Notes: generated by a model not told the origin, from the letters alone. 64,000 nucleotides of DNA from Actinospica robiniae DSM 44927 (GCF_000504285.1 NZ_KI632511.1:5081372-5145371); one strand, 5' to 3'; counted from the first letter of the stretch, positions 9,518-19,333 are shown. Translations and numbers: made by a program.

Positions 9518-12500
9518 TCAGCGCTCGCCTTCGGACGGGTTGGTGTCCTGGCCGGTCGCGGCGTCCCGGCCCTGGCGCAGGCCGCGGTGGAAGCTGGAGA
9601 GCCGTCCGCGCACCTCCTCCGCCGAGCGCGGAGCCATCGGCGGCGGGGTGGCCTTGGCCGCTCCGGTTCCGCCGGCCGAGCCTGGCACCAGGTTGGACTT
9701 GGGCACGCGCTTGGGCAAGCCCTTCTGCGTCAGCCCTGCGGCGACCGGCTTCGCGGCGGCCTGGGCCGCCCGCCAGCCTTCGTCGCCCGGAGAGGACCAG
9801 GACCCGGAGTTACCGCGCGCGCCTTCCGGCGCCCGCACCTCCTCCGCGGCCGAGGCGGAAGAGGTCGGCCAGCTCGGCGGGGGGGTCTCCATAGGCCTGT
9901 CTCCTGCGGAGTTCGGTACGGGTGCCGCGGGCGTTTCCGGCGCGACGGTCGGCGGTGTCGGGAAAGCGGGCGCCTGCTCCAGCGGCTCGACCGAACGGGC
10001 CTCGGCCTGCGGCTGAACCTGCGGCTCGGCCGGTCGGACCCGGGCCTGCGGAGCAGGGGTCGGCACCGGGGCGCGCTCGGCCGGTCCGGCGAAGCCGGTG
10101 GGCCGCTGCGAGGCGGCCTGGGCCGCCTGGGCCCGGGCCTCGTCCCGGCGGCGGAACCACTCGGACTCCATCGCCTCGAAGATCGGCAGCCGCTCGTCCG
10201 TGGCCGGGGCCGGGGGCAGCGGGTCGCTGGCGAAGAGCCGGTCGGCCACCGAGAACGAGCCGGAGCCGGCCGGGTCCGCCTGCGGGTTGAGCCGGAACTG
10301 CGCGGTGTCGTCCGAGGCCCGGCGCTGCGGGGCGACCGGGGCGTTCGGCGCGGCCGAGCGCGGCACGACCGGGATCTGGCCGGTGTCGCCGGAGTGCCGG
10401 GGCGCGCCCGGACCCTTCGAGCCGACCGCCGGGAACTGGCCGGTGTTGCCCACGTCGCGGATCCGCGGCAGCTGTCCGGTGGACTCGCTGCGGGTCGGCG
10501 GCGGGGTGGGCGGAGCCTGCGGCGGGGCCGCGGGCACCTGCGGCAGCGGCTGGGTCATCGCGGGGGGCTGCGGCGGGACGGGCGGGGCCTGCTTCGCCGG
10601 CTCGGCCGGCGGGAACGGCGGCGGCAGCGGGGGCTGCTGGAGCCCCTGGGCCGAGCCGTCGAGGCCGAGTTCCGCCCGCGGCGCGGCCCGGAACGGGTTG
10701 CCCGGGGCCGGCGGCTCGCTGCCGAAGGCTGCCGGAGCGGACAGGCCGGGCTGCGCTCCGGCCGGCGGGCCGAACGGGGCGTCGGCGCCGAACGGCGGCG
10801 CGGGCGGGGCCGCGGGCGCGCTCGGGGGGCCGAACGGCGGCTCGAACGGGGCCGGGGCCGGCTCCTCGCGCGGCGGCTGCGCGGCGAACGGGTTGACCGG
10901 CGGGCCGACCGGCGGGGCCGGGCGGGTGGCCGGGGGCGCCTCGTCCATCGGGCTGCGGGCGCCGGGGATGGAGCCCGAGCCGGCCGGACGGCCGCCGAGG
11001 CCGGAGGAACCGGGCTCGAACTCGTCCAACGGCGCCGGCGGCAGTCCGCCGAGGCCGGCCGACGGGGACTCGGCCAGGGCGCGCGGCCCGCCGCCGAACG
11101 AGCTCTCCAGCGGGTCGTCGTAGGTGGGCAGCGGCTCCGAGGGCAGGGCGCCGCGGCGCGGCAGCGCGCCGAGGTTGCGCACACCGGTGGCGGACAGCTC
11201 CGTCGCCGGCACCTGCTCGCCCTCGACGCCCGCGAGCAGCGAGCTGGGCACGAGCACGAGGGCGGTGATGCCGCCGCCGGCCGAGCGGCGCAGGCGGACC
11301 TGGATGCCGTGGCGGGTGGCCAGCCGGCCGACCACGTACAGGCCCATGCGGCGGGAGATGGCGACGTCGATGACCGGCGGGTTGGCCAGCCGCTCGTTCG
11401 CGTCGTCGAGTTCCTCGGGCGTCATGCCGATGCCGGAGTCCTCGATCTCGAGCATCACGCCGCCGGTGTTGAGCGTGTTGGCGGTGACGGTGACCTTGGT
11501 CTCCGGCGCGGAGAACGAGGTCGCGTTCTCCAGCAGCTCGGCCACCAGGTGCACGAGGTCGTTGACGACGCGGCCGACGACGTTGGTGTCGGGCAGGTCG
11601 TGCAGGGCGACCCGCTCGTACTGCTCCACCTCGGACGCGCCGGCGCGCAGCACGTCGAGCAGGCGCACGGCCTGGCTCCACTTGCGGCCCGGCTCCTCAC
11701 CCGCGAGGACCAGCAGGTTCTCACCGTTGCGGCGCATACGGGTGGCGAGGTGGTCGAGCTTGAACAGGCTCGCGAGCTGGTCCGGGTCCTGCTCGCTGTT
11801 CTCCAGCTCGTCGATCAGGCGCAGCTGGCGCTGGACCAGCGACTGGGAGCGGCGGGAGAGGTTGACGAACATCGAGTTGACGTTCGCACGGAGCATGGCC
11901 TGCTCGGAGGCCAGGCGCACGGCCTGCTGGTGGACCTCGTCGAAGGAGCGCGCCACCTCGCCGATCTCGTCGGAGGAGGTGATCGGGATCGGTTCGACCC
12001 GGCTGTTGGCGTCCGCGGTGGCCGCGTCCGCGTCACGCAGCCGGCGGACCATCTCCGGCAGTCGGGTGGCCGCGATCTCCAGCGCGGCGGCCCGCAGCAT
12101 GCCGAGCGGCCGGGTCAGCGACCGGGCCACCAGCAGGGTGCCGAGGAAGGAGAGCAGCAACGCGAAGATGATGATGCCGATGTTCAGGTACAGGTCGCTG
12201 TCGGCCGCGTTGAGCAGGGACTGCGAGTCGTCGACCATCTGGTCGATGGCGAGGGCCTGGACCGAGCGCAGGTCGCCGATGGTGCCCGGCAGATCCTCGT
12301 TGACCAGACCGTCGCTGATGTTGTTGGTGCTGTTGACCCAGATCGGGTTGTTCACCCCGAACTGGCCCTGCTTCGAGTCCTGCACCACGGCCAGCGCGGA
12401 GGTGACACCGGCCGAGGCGCCGGAGACCAGCGGCCCGGAGACGGTGGAGTCGTAGGACTGCACCAGCGCCTGGGACGCGGTCGTGTCGAAGCTCTGCTGC

Positions 12501-13387
12501 GCGGAGTCGTAGGACGCCAGCGCGTCCTGCAGCTCCTGGGCCTGGCTGTTCTGCACCAGCTCCGGGCTCAGCGCGCCCTGGGCCGCGTAGACCTGGTCGG
12601 TGATGACCTCGGCGATCGACTCGGACTCGATCATCTGGTTGAGCGCCGAGAGCGCCTGGTTGTCCTGGGTCACCGACTGGTCCGAGGTGCCGGCCGCGGT
12701 CGCCGCGAGCACCGCCATGACGTCGTCGATCACGCCGCTGTAGGAGTTGAAGGTGACGGTGTAGACGGCCGCCTGGGTGGTGACCGACTTGCGGATCGCG
12801 CCGAGGTCCTGGGCGCGCCCGAGCGCCTCGGCGGCGGCCGCGCGCAGCTGGGCGGCGAAGGAGCCGTCCTGGGCCACGGACTCGGCGATCGGCGTCAGCT
12901 GCTCGACGGTCTGCGTGGTGGCGCCGATCGCGTCTTCGAACTCGACGTAGTAGGGGTTGGGGTTGGTCTTCGACCCCTCGACGCAGGGCGAGCCGCCGGT
13001 CTCCATGGCCACGCACACCGCGGCGGCCTGGCGCTCCTGCTGGATCGTCAGCAGCAGCTGCTCGACCTGGGCGGCGGTACCGGCCTGGAACCGGGCGTGC
13101 TGCAGATGGGAACGGTCCTGATACAGCGTGTTGACTCGGGTGGCGGCCACGCCGATGGCGATCACCAGCGGGAAGCACACGAGCAGGAAGAGCCTGTTGC
13201 GCACTCGCCAACTGCGCAGGGAGAAGCGCCCCGGCTGAGCGGGCGCGGCGTCGCGGGCGTTCGGCGCGGGTGGTGTCGGTCCCTGGGGGCGACCCCGCCG
13301 CCGCTCCGACGCGGCCGAGTCGACTCCGGCACTGCGGGCGCCGCCTGGGGCGGACTCGCGGCGCGGGGTCACGGGTCGTGTCTGCAC
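9518..13387 (-). CDS. cvnA: Conservon NIT-domain sensor kinase with long Pro-rich tail (CvnA-like)
   Basis: A 1289-residue membrane kinase. A basic N-terminus (1-60) leads to a first membrane helix ([15 protein letters not shown]), then an extracytoplasmic NIT (nitrate/nitrite-sensing type) domain from about 95 to 385 with QQERQAA near its start. A second helix ([19 protein letters not shown]), a HAMP segment, a histidine-containing helix [16 protein letters not shown], and a HATPase (N-box [11 protein letters not shown] near 620, then [12 protein letters not shown] and GLYVVGRLA) follow. The last 560 or so residues are a low-complexity Pro/Ala/Gly tail ending in [17 protein letters not shown], a C-terminal motif I recall from related kinases. 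It heads the conservon operon. The start is a GTG at 13387 behind a short GAGGG. The adjacent divergent solute-binding lipoprotein suggests a sensory partnership (inference). Confidence 0.93.
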   Translation of the reverse strand: MQTRPVTPRRESAPGGARSAGVDSAASERRRGRPQGPTPPAPNARDAAPAQPGRFSLRSWRVRNRLFLLVCFPLVIAIGVAATRVNTLYQDRSHLQHARFQAGTAAQVEQLLLTIQQERQAAAVCVAMETGGSPCVEGSKTNPNPYYVEFEDAIGATTQTVEQLTPIAESVAQDGSFAAQLRAAAAEALGRAQDLGAIRKSVTTQAAVYTVTFNSYSGVIDDVMAVLAATAAGTSDQSVTQDNQALSALNQMIESESIAEVITDQVYAAQGALSPELVQNSQAQELQDALASYDSAQQSFDTTASQALVQSYDSTVSGPLVSGASAGVTSALAVVQDSKQGQFGVNNPIWVNSTNNISDGLVNEDLPGTIGDLRSVQALAIDQMVDDSQSLLNAADSDLYLNIGIIIFALLLSFLGTLLVARSLTRPLGMLRAAALEIAATRLPEMVRRLRDADAATADANSRVEPIPITSSDEIGEVARSFDEVHQQAVRLASEQAMLRANVNSMFVNLSRRSQSLVQRQLRLIDELENSEQDPDQLASLFKLDHLATRMRRNGENLLVLAGEEPGRKWSQAVRLLDVLRAGASEVEQYERVALHDLPDTNVVGRVVNDLVHLVAELLENATSFSAPETKVTVTANTLNTGGVMLEIEDSGIGMTPEELDDANERLANPPVIDVAISRRMGLYVVGRLATRHGIQVRLRRSAGGGITALVLVPSSLLAGVEGEQVPATELSATGVRNLGALPRRGALPSEPLPTYDDPLESSFGGGPRALAESPSAGLGGLPPAPLDEFEPGSSGLGGRPAGSGSIPGARSPMDEAPPATRPAPPVGPPVNPFAAQPPREEPAPAPFEPPFGPPSAPAAPPAPPFGADAPFGPPAGAQPGLSAPAAFGSEPPAPGNPFRAAPRAELGLDGSAQGLQQPPLPPPFPPAEPAKQAPPVPPQPPAMTQPLPQVPAAPPQAPPTPPPTRSESTGQLPRIRDVGNTGQFPAVGSKGPGAPRHSGDTGQIPVVPRSAAPNAPVAPQRRASDDTAQFRLNPQADPAGSGSFSVADRLFASDPLPPAPATDERLPIFEAMESEWFRRRDEARAQAAQAASQRPTGFAGPAERAPVPTPAPQARVRPAEPQVQPQAEARSVEPLEQAPAFPTPPTVAPETPAAPVPNSAGDRPMETPPPSWPTSSASAAEEVRAPEGARGNSGSWSSPGDEGWRAAQAAAKPVAAGLTQKGLPKRVPKSNLVPGSAGGTGAAKATPPPMAPRSAEEVRGRLSSFHRGLRQGRDAATGQDTNPSEGER

Positions 13388-13917
13388 TTGCCCTCACCAG
13401 ATTCTGGCCGTGTCCTACGGCACGGGGCGGCCTTCCCGGCTGCCCGCACGCGCCGCGGTGCGGCATCGCTCGACCGTTCGAGCGCAGTGCTCGACGGTCC
13501 GTTCAGGAAACGCATTCCAGCACAGTCTGTGTCCCCCAGCCAAGACGGGGTTGCCACAATTCAGAATCAACCTGGGAACAGAGTTCATATACAGGGATAA
13601 AACGGACGACTTTGCCGAGATTTCACCGACGGTCCTGGCGTATTGCCGACACGCGGTGGAAGGATGCGACAGGTCCTGACGGCCTCCGCGGACCAGGAAC
13701 GTTATCGCGCTGACGGATAGTCGCCGTATCACGACAAAGCGTAGCCAGGGTCTGTAGCTATATACCCGAGGCAATTACGATCGACACAATCCCCGACGAA
13801 GCGCGTACCGTTTCGAAACCGATCTGTGCTGTTTCCAGGCCAGTATTCATGGTCACCCGGAAGTGGATTAGCATGACGCCGCCAGACGCGAGACGAGCCC
13901 GACCCGAGAGGTTTGAC
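13388..13917. other. Divergent intergenic region between cvnA and the lipoprotein gene
   Basis: This 530-bp gap carries no convincing gene. It is visibly less GC-rich than its flanks, notably around 13540-13850, as expected of a control region. It holds an inverted repeat at 13468-13483 (GCTCGA, spacer CCGT, TCGAGC). TAGCTATATAC near 13755 could be part of a promoter, but no -35/-10 pair stands out on either strand. Confidence 0.5.
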
Positions 13918-15012
13918 ATGCCCCAGCCCATCGGAGCCCCGCGGAGCGCGCGGCCGGTCCGCTCGCGCGCCCGGCTCACCCGCCTCGGCGCGCTCGGCCT
14001 TTCGCTCACCGTGTCGGCCTCGGTGCTGACCGCGTGCAGCAGCGGGTCCGCCTCGGTGGAGACTCCCGACATCACCATCGGCTACGTCAACAGCCTCGGC
14101 TCCGCGCCGTTCCTGCTCGGCATCAAGCAGGGCCTGTTCAACACCGGCGGCCTGAGCGTGACCCCCAAGGCGTACGCCGACGACACCGACGAGGAGAAGG
14201 CGCTCAAGAGCGGCGAGATCCAGATCGCGCTCGGCGACTACACCTCGTTCCTCGACAACCAGAACGCGGCCGGGGTGGCCCCGCTGCTGCAGGTCGTCGG
14301 CGAGGCGTACGACGCCGGCTCGGACACCTTCGGCCTGGTCGCCGCGCGCACGAACACGGGCTTGTCCGCCGACCCCGCCACGACCATCGCCTCCAAGATC
14401 GCCGGTGCCGGGATCTCAGTCTCGGTGCCCGCCTTCGACAGCCCGGAGTACGTCTCCCTGGCCGCGTGGGCGATGTCGGAGCAGGCGCCGGTGCCGTCCC
14501 GGCAGTCCAACATCCACACGGCCGCGGCCGACGCCGACCCGGCCTCGGCGGCGAAGCAGATCCTGAGCAACATCGCCTCGGGCAACTCCTCGGCCGGCGT
14601 GTTGCAGGAGCCGTACCTGACCCAGGCGCTGGAGACCGGCAAGGTCGTCGAGCTGGCCAACCTGTCCTCGGGCACCGCGGCCGACATGCCGGTCAGCGGC
14701 TACTTCGCGCTGACCAAGTTCACCCAGTCCAACCCGAACACGATCGCCGCGTTCGACGCCGCGCTGGCCCAGGCCCAGGCGCTCGGCGACAGCCGGGTCT
14801 CCATCGAGCAGGCGCTCGAGGCCCAGTCGGTCGACGACACCCTCGCCGCGACCACGCAGATCGGCAACTTCCCGAGCATCGTCGTCCCGGCCACGATCGA
14901 CAACGTGCTGTCCCTGATGAACGCGGCCGGCCTGCAGATCGGCACGCTCTCCTCGGGCACGCTGACCGGCACCAGCAACAGCGGCAACTCGGACACCATG
15001 ACGCTCGGCTGA
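13918..15012 (+). CDS. NitT/TauT-type ABC solute-binding lipoprotein, no adjacent permease
   Basis: A 364-residue exported lipoprotein. An arginine-rich N-terminus and a hydrophobic stretch end in a lipobox SVLTAC, with the lipid-modified cysteine at residue 40. The mature part follows the NMT1/SsuA/TauA pattern: ITIGYVNSLGSAPFLLGIKQG near its start, then ALGDYTSFLDNQNAAG and LQEPYLTQALETGK. The family binds nitrate, sulfonates, taurine or thiamine precursors for ABC importers. The ATG at 13918 is chosen because GAGAGG lies six bases upstream; an in-frame start at 13849 would add 23 residues before the signal peptide. No permease or ATPase gene follows; a terminator and thyX do. It diverges from the NIT-domain kinase, so it may serve as a sensor component rather than a transporter part. 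Confidence 0.88.
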   Translation: MPQPIGAPRSARPVRSRARLTRLGALGLSLTVSASVLTACSSGSASVETPDITIGYVNSLGSAPFLLGIKQGLFNTGGLSVTPKAYADDTDEEKALKSGEIQIALGDYTSFLDNQNAAGVAPLLQVVGEAYDAGSDTFGLVAARTNTGLSADPATTIASKIAGAGISVSVPAFDSPEYVSLAAWAMSEQAPVPSRQSNIHTAAADADPASAAKQILSNIASGNSSAGVLQEPYLTQALETGKVVELANLSSGTAADMPVSGYFALTKFTQSNPNTIAAFDAALAQAQALGDSRVSIEQALEAQSVDDTLAATTQIGNFPSIVVPATIDNVLSLMNAAGLQIGTLSSGTLTGTSNSGNSDTMTLG

Positions 15013-15034
15013 CGCCGCGTCACCACGCACAGCT

Positions 15035-15066
15035 CCGAAGGCCCCGCGGCGACGCGGGGCCTTCGG
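15035..15066 (+). terminator. Terminator of the solute-binding protein gene
   Basis: A 13-bp perfect stem (CCGAAGGCCCCGC, loop GGCGAC) begins 22 bp after the stop codon at 15012. Confidence 0.88.
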
Positions 15067-15099
15067 CGTCTGCGGCCGGGAGGCGTCCTGATCGGCACT

Positions 15100-15120
15100 G
15101 TCGGCGGCGCCGACTAGGCT
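15100..15120 (+). promoter_or_regulatory. Candidate thyX promoter with overlapping inverted repeat
   Basis: An inverted repeat GTCGGC-GGC-GCCGAC (15100-15114) abuts TAGGCT (15115-15120), which fits a TANNNT -10 element about 54 bp before the thyX start. A regulator bound to the palindrome would cover the -10/-35 spacer. No -35 hexamer is clear. Confidence 0.35.
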
Positions 15121-15174
15121 GAGAGCTCGTCATCCCCCGTCCGGGACCGGGAACGTCCAGCCAGGAGCCGCCGC

Positions 15175-15954
15175 ATGTCCACGCAGCCGACCGCCACCAC
15201 GACCGCGCCGACGGGCGAGCCGGAGGGCGACGCGCCGGAGCAGGCGGTGCGCTTCCGCTCCGACGTCACGGTCGAGCTGGTCAAGGCCACCGCCGCGGAC
15301 GCGGACGTGCTCTTCGCCGCGCGCGTCTCCACCGCCGGCGAGAAGTCGCTGCAGGAGGTCGGCGGGGACGCCGAGCGCTCCGCCGGACTGATCAATTACC
15401 TGATGCGCGACCGGCACGGCTCGCCGTTCGAGCACAACCAGTTCACCTTCTACGTCTCCGCGCCGATCTTCGTCTTCCGCGAGTTCATGCGGCACCGCAC
15501 CTTCAGCTACAACGAGGAGAGCGGCCGCTACCGCAGGCTCGAGCCGGTCTTCTACGTGCCCGGCAGGGAGCGGATGCTGGTGCAGGAGGGCAAGCCGGGC
15601 CGCTACGTGTTCGTCGACGGCAGCGCCGAGCAGCACGAGTTGGTCGAGAGCACGACGCGCCGGGTGTGCACCGAGTCGTACCGCGCGTACCTGGAGATGC
15701 TCGAGGCGGGTGTGGCGCGCGAGGTCGCCCGGGGCGTGCTGCCGGTCTCGATCTACTCGTCGATGTACGCGACCTGCAACGCCAGGGCGCTGATGCACTT
15801 CCTGTCCCTGCGCACCAAGCGCGAGGACGCGAGCTTCCCGTCGTTCCCGCAGCGCGAGATCGAGATGGTGGCCGAGCGGATGGAAGACCACTTCGCCGAG
15901 ACCATGCCGCTCACCCACGGCGCCTGGAACCGCAACGGCCGGGTCGCCCCGTAG
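15175..15954 (+). CDS. thyX: FAD-dependent thymidylate synthase ThyX
   Basis: A 259-residue flavoenzyme that makes dTMP from dUMP using methylenetetrahydrofolate and NADPH. The ThyX signature RHRxxSxNxxSxR is present as RHRTFSYNEESGR around residues 106-118. HGSPFEHNQFTF before it and ATCNARALMHFLSLR near the C-terminus are also typical. The first 25 residues are a Thr/Pro-rich extension. The start at 15175 has AGGAG eight bases upstream. It is followed by dapA and rnj on the same strand, an order also known from Streptomyces and mycobacteria. Confidence 0.97.
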   Translation: MSTQPTATTTAPTGEPEGDAPEQAVRFRSDVTVELVKATAADADVLFAARVSTAGEKSLQEVGGDAERSAGLINYLMRDRHGSPFEHNQFTFYVSAPIFVFREFMRHRTFSYNEESGRYRRLEPVFYVPGRERMLVQEGKPGRYVFVDGSAEQHELVESTTRRVCTESYRAYLEMLEAGVAREVARGVLPVSIYSSMYATCNARALMHFLSLRTKREDASFPSFPQREIEMVAERMEDHFAETMPLTHGAWNRNGRVAP

Positions 15955-16126
15955 TAGCGGTCTTGTCACAGTCCTTCCACAACACCCGGGGCCGCCGGCC
16001 GCGCTCGCGCGCCGCCGAGCCCGGCCCGGTGATCGCAACCGGTTCATGCGACGTCCACCCCATCGGATGAACTGGACGGCGGGACCCGTGACCCTCCCGC
16101 GCGCCGCTCGTAGATAACGGCAGGAC

Positions 16127-16164
16127 CCCGCCGCGTCGAGACCCCCCGAACTCGGCGCGGCGGG
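16127..16164 (+). terminator. Strong stem-loop between thyX and dapA
   Basis: A 14-bp stem with one G-T pair (CCCGCCGCGTCGAG against CTCGGCGCGGCGGG, loop of ten bases) lies in the 324-bp thyX-dapA gap. It probably terminates thyX transcription. The rest of the gap (15955-16278) shows no gene. Confidence 0.7.
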
Positions 16165-16266
16165 CGTCCCTCCAGCAACCGCCGCATCCTCCTCCCCTTG
16201 CGCGCCGCCGCCCGCCACGCCGCCGTCCCGGCCGTTTCCGCGGTGTGCCGCCATCGGCCCGTCCGG

Positions 16267-16272
16267 TAGCTT
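16267..16272 (+). promoter_or_regulatory. Candidate leaderless -10 element (TAGCTT) of dapA
   Basis: TAGCTT fits TANNNT and is followed by exactly six bases and the dapA ATG at 16279. No Shine-Dalgarno sequence is present. The spacing equals that seen before the phosphatase gene at 4259, which supports leaderless transcription at both. Confidence 0.4.
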
Positions 16273-16278
16273 TATCCC

Positions 16279-17175
16279 ATGGCGTCCTTCACCAGCTCCG
16301 TGCCCTTCGGCCGCGTCGTCACCGCGATGGTCACCCCCTTCGCCGCCGACGGCGGCCTCGACCTCGACGGCGCGCAGCAGTTGGCCCAGCAGCTCGTGGA
16401 CGCCGGCAGCACCGGCCTGGTCGTCAACGGCACCACCGGCGAGGCCCCGACCACCACCGACGCCGAGAAGAGCGCGCTGGTGCGCGCCGTGCTCGAGGCC
16501 GTGGGCGACCGGGCCCGGGTCATCGCGGGCGTCGGCAGCAACGACACCCGGCACACGGTCGAGCAGGCCCTGGCCGCCGACGGCGCCGGCGCGCACGCGC
16601 TGCTCGTGGTCACGCCCTACTACAGCAAGCCGCCGCAGGCCGGGGTGCGGGCGCACTTCGAGACCGTCGCCGACGCCACCGGGCTGCCGGTCATGCTGTA
16701 TGACATCCCCGGCCGCACCGCCACCCCGATCGAGACCGAGACGCTGCTGCGCCTGGCCGAGCACCCGCGGATCGTCGCGGTCAAGGACGCCAAGGGCGAC
16801 CTCGGCGCGTCCAGCCGGGTCATGGCGGAGACCGACCTGGCCTACTACTGCGGCGACGACATGCTCAACCTGCCCTTCGCGGCGATCGGCTCGGTCGGCA
16901 CCGTCTCCGTCGTCTCCCACCTCGTGGCCGCCGAGCTGGCCGCCATGTACGAGGCCTACTTCGCCGGCGACGTGGCCAAGGCCCGCGACATCCACCGGAT
17001 GCTGCTTCCGGTGTACACGGGTGTGTTCCGCACGCAGGGGGTAATCACCATCAAGGCGGCGTTGCGCGCCCTCGGCCGGCCCGGCGGTCCGCTGCGGCTG
17101 CCGCTGGTCGAGCTGGACGGGGCCGGGCTGGCCACGCTCCGGGCCGACCTGGCGGCGGTCGGCATCGCCATCTGA
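16279..17175 (+). CDS. dapA: 4-hydroxy-tetrahydrodipicolinate synthase DapA
   Basis: A 298-residue TIM-barrel enzyme that condenses pyruvate with aspartate semialdehyde, the first committed step to diaminopimelate and lysine. The signatures GTTGEAPTTT (near 51), VTPYYSKPPQ (near 111), YDIPGRTA with the catalytic tyrosine at 141, and the Schiff-base lysine K169 in VAVKDAKGD are all present. It lies between thyX and rnj and appears to have its own leaderless promoter. The next pathway enzyme, dapB, is about 3 kb away on the other strand. Confidence 0.97.
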   Translation: MASFTSSVPFGRVVTAMVTPFAADGGLDLDGAQQLAQQLVDAGSTGLVVNGTTGEAPTTTDAEKSALVRAVLEAVGDRARVIAGVGSNDTRHTVEQALAADGAGAHALLVVTPYYSKPPQAGVRAHFETVADATGLPVMLYDIPGRTATPIETETLLRLAEHPRIVAVKDAKGDLGASSRVMAETDLAYYCGDDMLNLPFAAIGSVGTVSVVSHLVAAELAAMYEAYFAGDVAKARDIHRMLLPVYTGVFRTQGVITIKAALRALGRPGGPLRLPLVELDGAGLATLRADLAAVGIAI

Positions 17176-17349
17176 CCCCGCCCCGCCCCCCGCCGCTCCC
17201 CCACCCGAACCAGGCACCGCGAGAACCGAGCCAGACCCGCACGGCGACCCACGCCCGTACACACTTCCGGCCCAGCGCCGCACAACTGAACAGGGAAAAC
17301 ACCTGAAGACCATGGACAATTGCACACAAGCACCACAAGGAGCCGCCAG

Positions 17350-19035
17350 ATGAGCCATCCCCACCCCGAGCTGGGGACCCCTCCGCCGCTGTCCGAAGGT
17401 GCCCTGCGGGTCACTCCGCTCGGCGGCCTGGGCGAGATCGGCCGCAACATGACCGTGTTCGAGTTCGGCGGCAAGCTGCTGATCGTCGACTGCGGGGTGC
17501 TCTTCCCCGAGCCCGAGCAGCCCGGCGTGGACCTGATCCTGCCGGACTTCACCTCGATCCGGGACCGGTACGACGACGTCGTCGCGGTCGTGCTCACGCA
17601 CGGTCACGAGGACCACATCGGCGCGGTGCCCTACCTGCTCAAGGAGCGGGCCGACATCCCGCTGATCGGCTCTCAGCTGACCCTCGCGCTGATCGAGGCG
17701 AAGCTGGCCGAGCACCGGATCCGGCCGTACACGCTGGAGGTGAAGGAGGGTCAGACCGAGCGGATCGGGCCCTTCGACTGCTCGTTCCTCGCGGTCAACC
17801 ACTCCATCCCGGACGCCCTCGCCGTGGTCATCAAGACCCCGGCCGGCACCGTGCTGCACACCGGCGACTTCAAGATGGACCAGCTGCCGCTCGACGGCCG
17901 GCTGACCGACCTGGCCGGGGTCTCCCGGCTGGGCGAGGAGGGCCTGGACCTGGTGCTGGTGGACTCCACCAACGCCGAGGTGCCCGGCTTCGTGGCCAGC
18001 GAGCGGGAGATCCAGCCCGCGCTCGACCGCGCCTTCGCGAACGCCGAGCGCCGCCTGATCGTCGCGTCCTTCGCCAGCCACGTGCACCGGATCCAGCAGG
18101 TGCTCGACTGCGCGGTCAAGTACCGGCGCAAGGTCGCCTTCATCGGCCGCTCGATGGTGCGCAACATGGGCGTCGCCCGCGACCTCGGCTACCTGCGCGT
18201 GCCCGAGGGCCTGGTGATCGACGCCAAGCAGATCGAGGAGCTCCCACCGGAGCAGGTGGTGCTGGTGTGCACCGGTTCGCAGGGCGAGCCGATGGCCGCG
18301 CTCTCCCGGATGGCCAGCCGCGACCACCAGATCCGGATCGTGGAGAACGACACGGTCGTGCTCGCGTCCTCGCTGATCCCCGGCAACGAGTCGGCGGTCT
18401 ACCGCGTCATCAACGGCCTGAGCCGTTGGGGCGCGAACGTCGTGCACAAGGGCAACGCGAAGGTGCACGTCTCCGGGCACGCCTCGGCCGGCGAGCTGCT
18501 GTACTTCTACAACCTGGCCAAGCCACGCAACGTCATGCCGGTCCACGGCGAATGGCGCCACCTGCGCGCGAACGCCGACCTGGCCGTGCTCACCGGCGTC
18601 CCTCGCGAGCGCACGGTGCTCGCCGAGGACGGCGTGGCCGTGGACCTGGTCGACGGCGTCGCCCGGATCGCCGGCAAGGTCCCGTGCGGATACGTGTACG
18701 TCGACGGCGCCTCCATCGGCGACATCACCGAGGCCTCGCTCAAGGACCGCCGGATCCTCGGCGACGAGGGCTTCATCTCCGTCTTCGCCGTGGTCGACTC
18801 GGACACCGGCAAGGTCACCGGCACGCTGCAGGTCCAGTCCCGGGGCGCCGGCATCGACGACGAGCAGCTCGCCGCGGTCATCCCGAAGATCGAGGAGGCC
18901 CTCGCCGACGCCGCCGCCGAAGGCGTGGGCGAGGCCTACCAGCTGCAGCAGATCATCCGCCGAGTGGTCGGCAAGTGGGTCGACGTGACCTTCCGCCGCC
19001 GCCCGATGATCCTGCCGGTGATCATCGAGGTCTGA
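17350..19035 (+). CDS. rnj: Ribonuclease J (beta-CASP metallo-ribonuclease)
   Basis: A 561-residue RNase J. The metallo-beta-lactamase motif THGHEDHIGA is near residue 82, with later ligands in HSIPDAL and HTGDFKMD; the beta-CASP part contains VCTGSQGEPMAAL, and HVSGHAS follows. RNase J combines 5'-3' exonuclease and endonuclease activity in mRNA decay and rRNA maturation. The ATG at 17350 is preferred because AAGGAG ends seven bases upstream; the alternative 30 bases earlier lacks a site. It ends at a strong terminator. A second ribonuclease, PNPase, lies about 3 kb away on the minus strand. Confidence 0.96.
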   Translation: MSHPHPELGTPPPLSEGALRVTPLGGLGEIGRNMTVFEFGGKLLIVDCGVLFPEPEQPGVDLILPDFTSIRDRYDDVVAVVLTHGHEDHIGAVPYLLKERADIPLIGSQLTLALIEAKLAEHRIRPYTLEVKEGQTERIGPFDCSFLAVNHSIPDALAVVIKTPAGTVLHTGDFKMDQLPLDGRLTDLAGVSRLGEEGLDLVLVDSTNAEVPGFVASEREIQPALDRAFANAERRLIVASFASHVHRIQQVLDCAVKYRRKVAFIGRSMVRNMGVARDLGYLRVPEGLVIDAKQIEELPPEQVVLVCTGSQGEPMAALSRMASRDHQIRIVENDTVVLASSLIPGNESAVYRVINGLSRWGANVVHKGNAKVHVSGHASAGELLYFYNLAKPRNVMPVHGEWRHLRANADLAVLTGVPRERTVLAEDGVAVDLVDGVARIAGKVPCGYVYVDGASIGDITEASLKDRRILGDEGFISVFAVVDSDTGKVTGTLQVQSRGAGIDDEQLAAVIPKIEEALADAAAEGVGEAYQLQQIIRRVVGKWVDVTFRRRPMILPVIIEV

Positions 19036-19067
19036 CCCCGCTCGAGGCCCTTCGCAGCAGCCTGAGC

Positions 19068-19106
19068 AACGACGTCTGGCGCGCCAACCGCGCGCCAGGC
19101 GTCGTT
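19068..19106 (+). terminator. Terminator of rnj
   Basis: A long stem (AACGACGTCTGGCGCG pairing with CGCGCCAGGCGTCGTT, one G-T pair) starts 32 bp after the rnj stop. Confidence 0.85.
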
Positions 19107-19156
19107 CCACACTCATCCGAGTGAGTGATCGTCACTTAATCGGGTGATCGTCGCGG

Positions 19157-19333
19157 ATGAGCTTCTGCCGGATCATCGTGTCGAATACATCGACGCTGCA
19201 CGTCCTCAACGGTTCACGGCCCGGCTATCAAGTGCACAGCCACGGCCGCTACGGCGAACCGATCCGACTCCCCGAGCCGTTCGGCTTCGTCATCCCGACG
19301 GACGAGTGGCCGGCCTACACCGACGAGGGCTGA
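19157..19333 (+). pseudogene. Probable C-terminal remnant of a Uma2-like protein
   Basis: A 58-codon plus-strand frame ends GRYGEPIRLPEPFGFVIPTD and then EWPAYTDEG. This resembles the extreme C-terminus of Uma2-family (DUF820) putative endonucleases, which often close with a short beta-rich segment such as GExVRLPEPFGF. The catalytic core (PD-(D/E)XK) is absent, and no continuation is found in the other frames upstream. The last 19 bp overlap the end of the convergent TPR gene. It could instead be an intact small protein; assignment rests on recalled family pattern only. Confidence 0.4.

Noticed and set aside
9419-13600. A 1393-codon plus-strand frame opposite the conservon kinase
   Set aside because: It is Arg/Gly-rich without any family motif, and the minus strand clearly encodes cvnA.
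15130-19116. A 1328-codon minus-strand frame across thyX, dapA and rnj
   Set aside because: It spans three well-defined plus-strand genes and their gaps and shows no motif.
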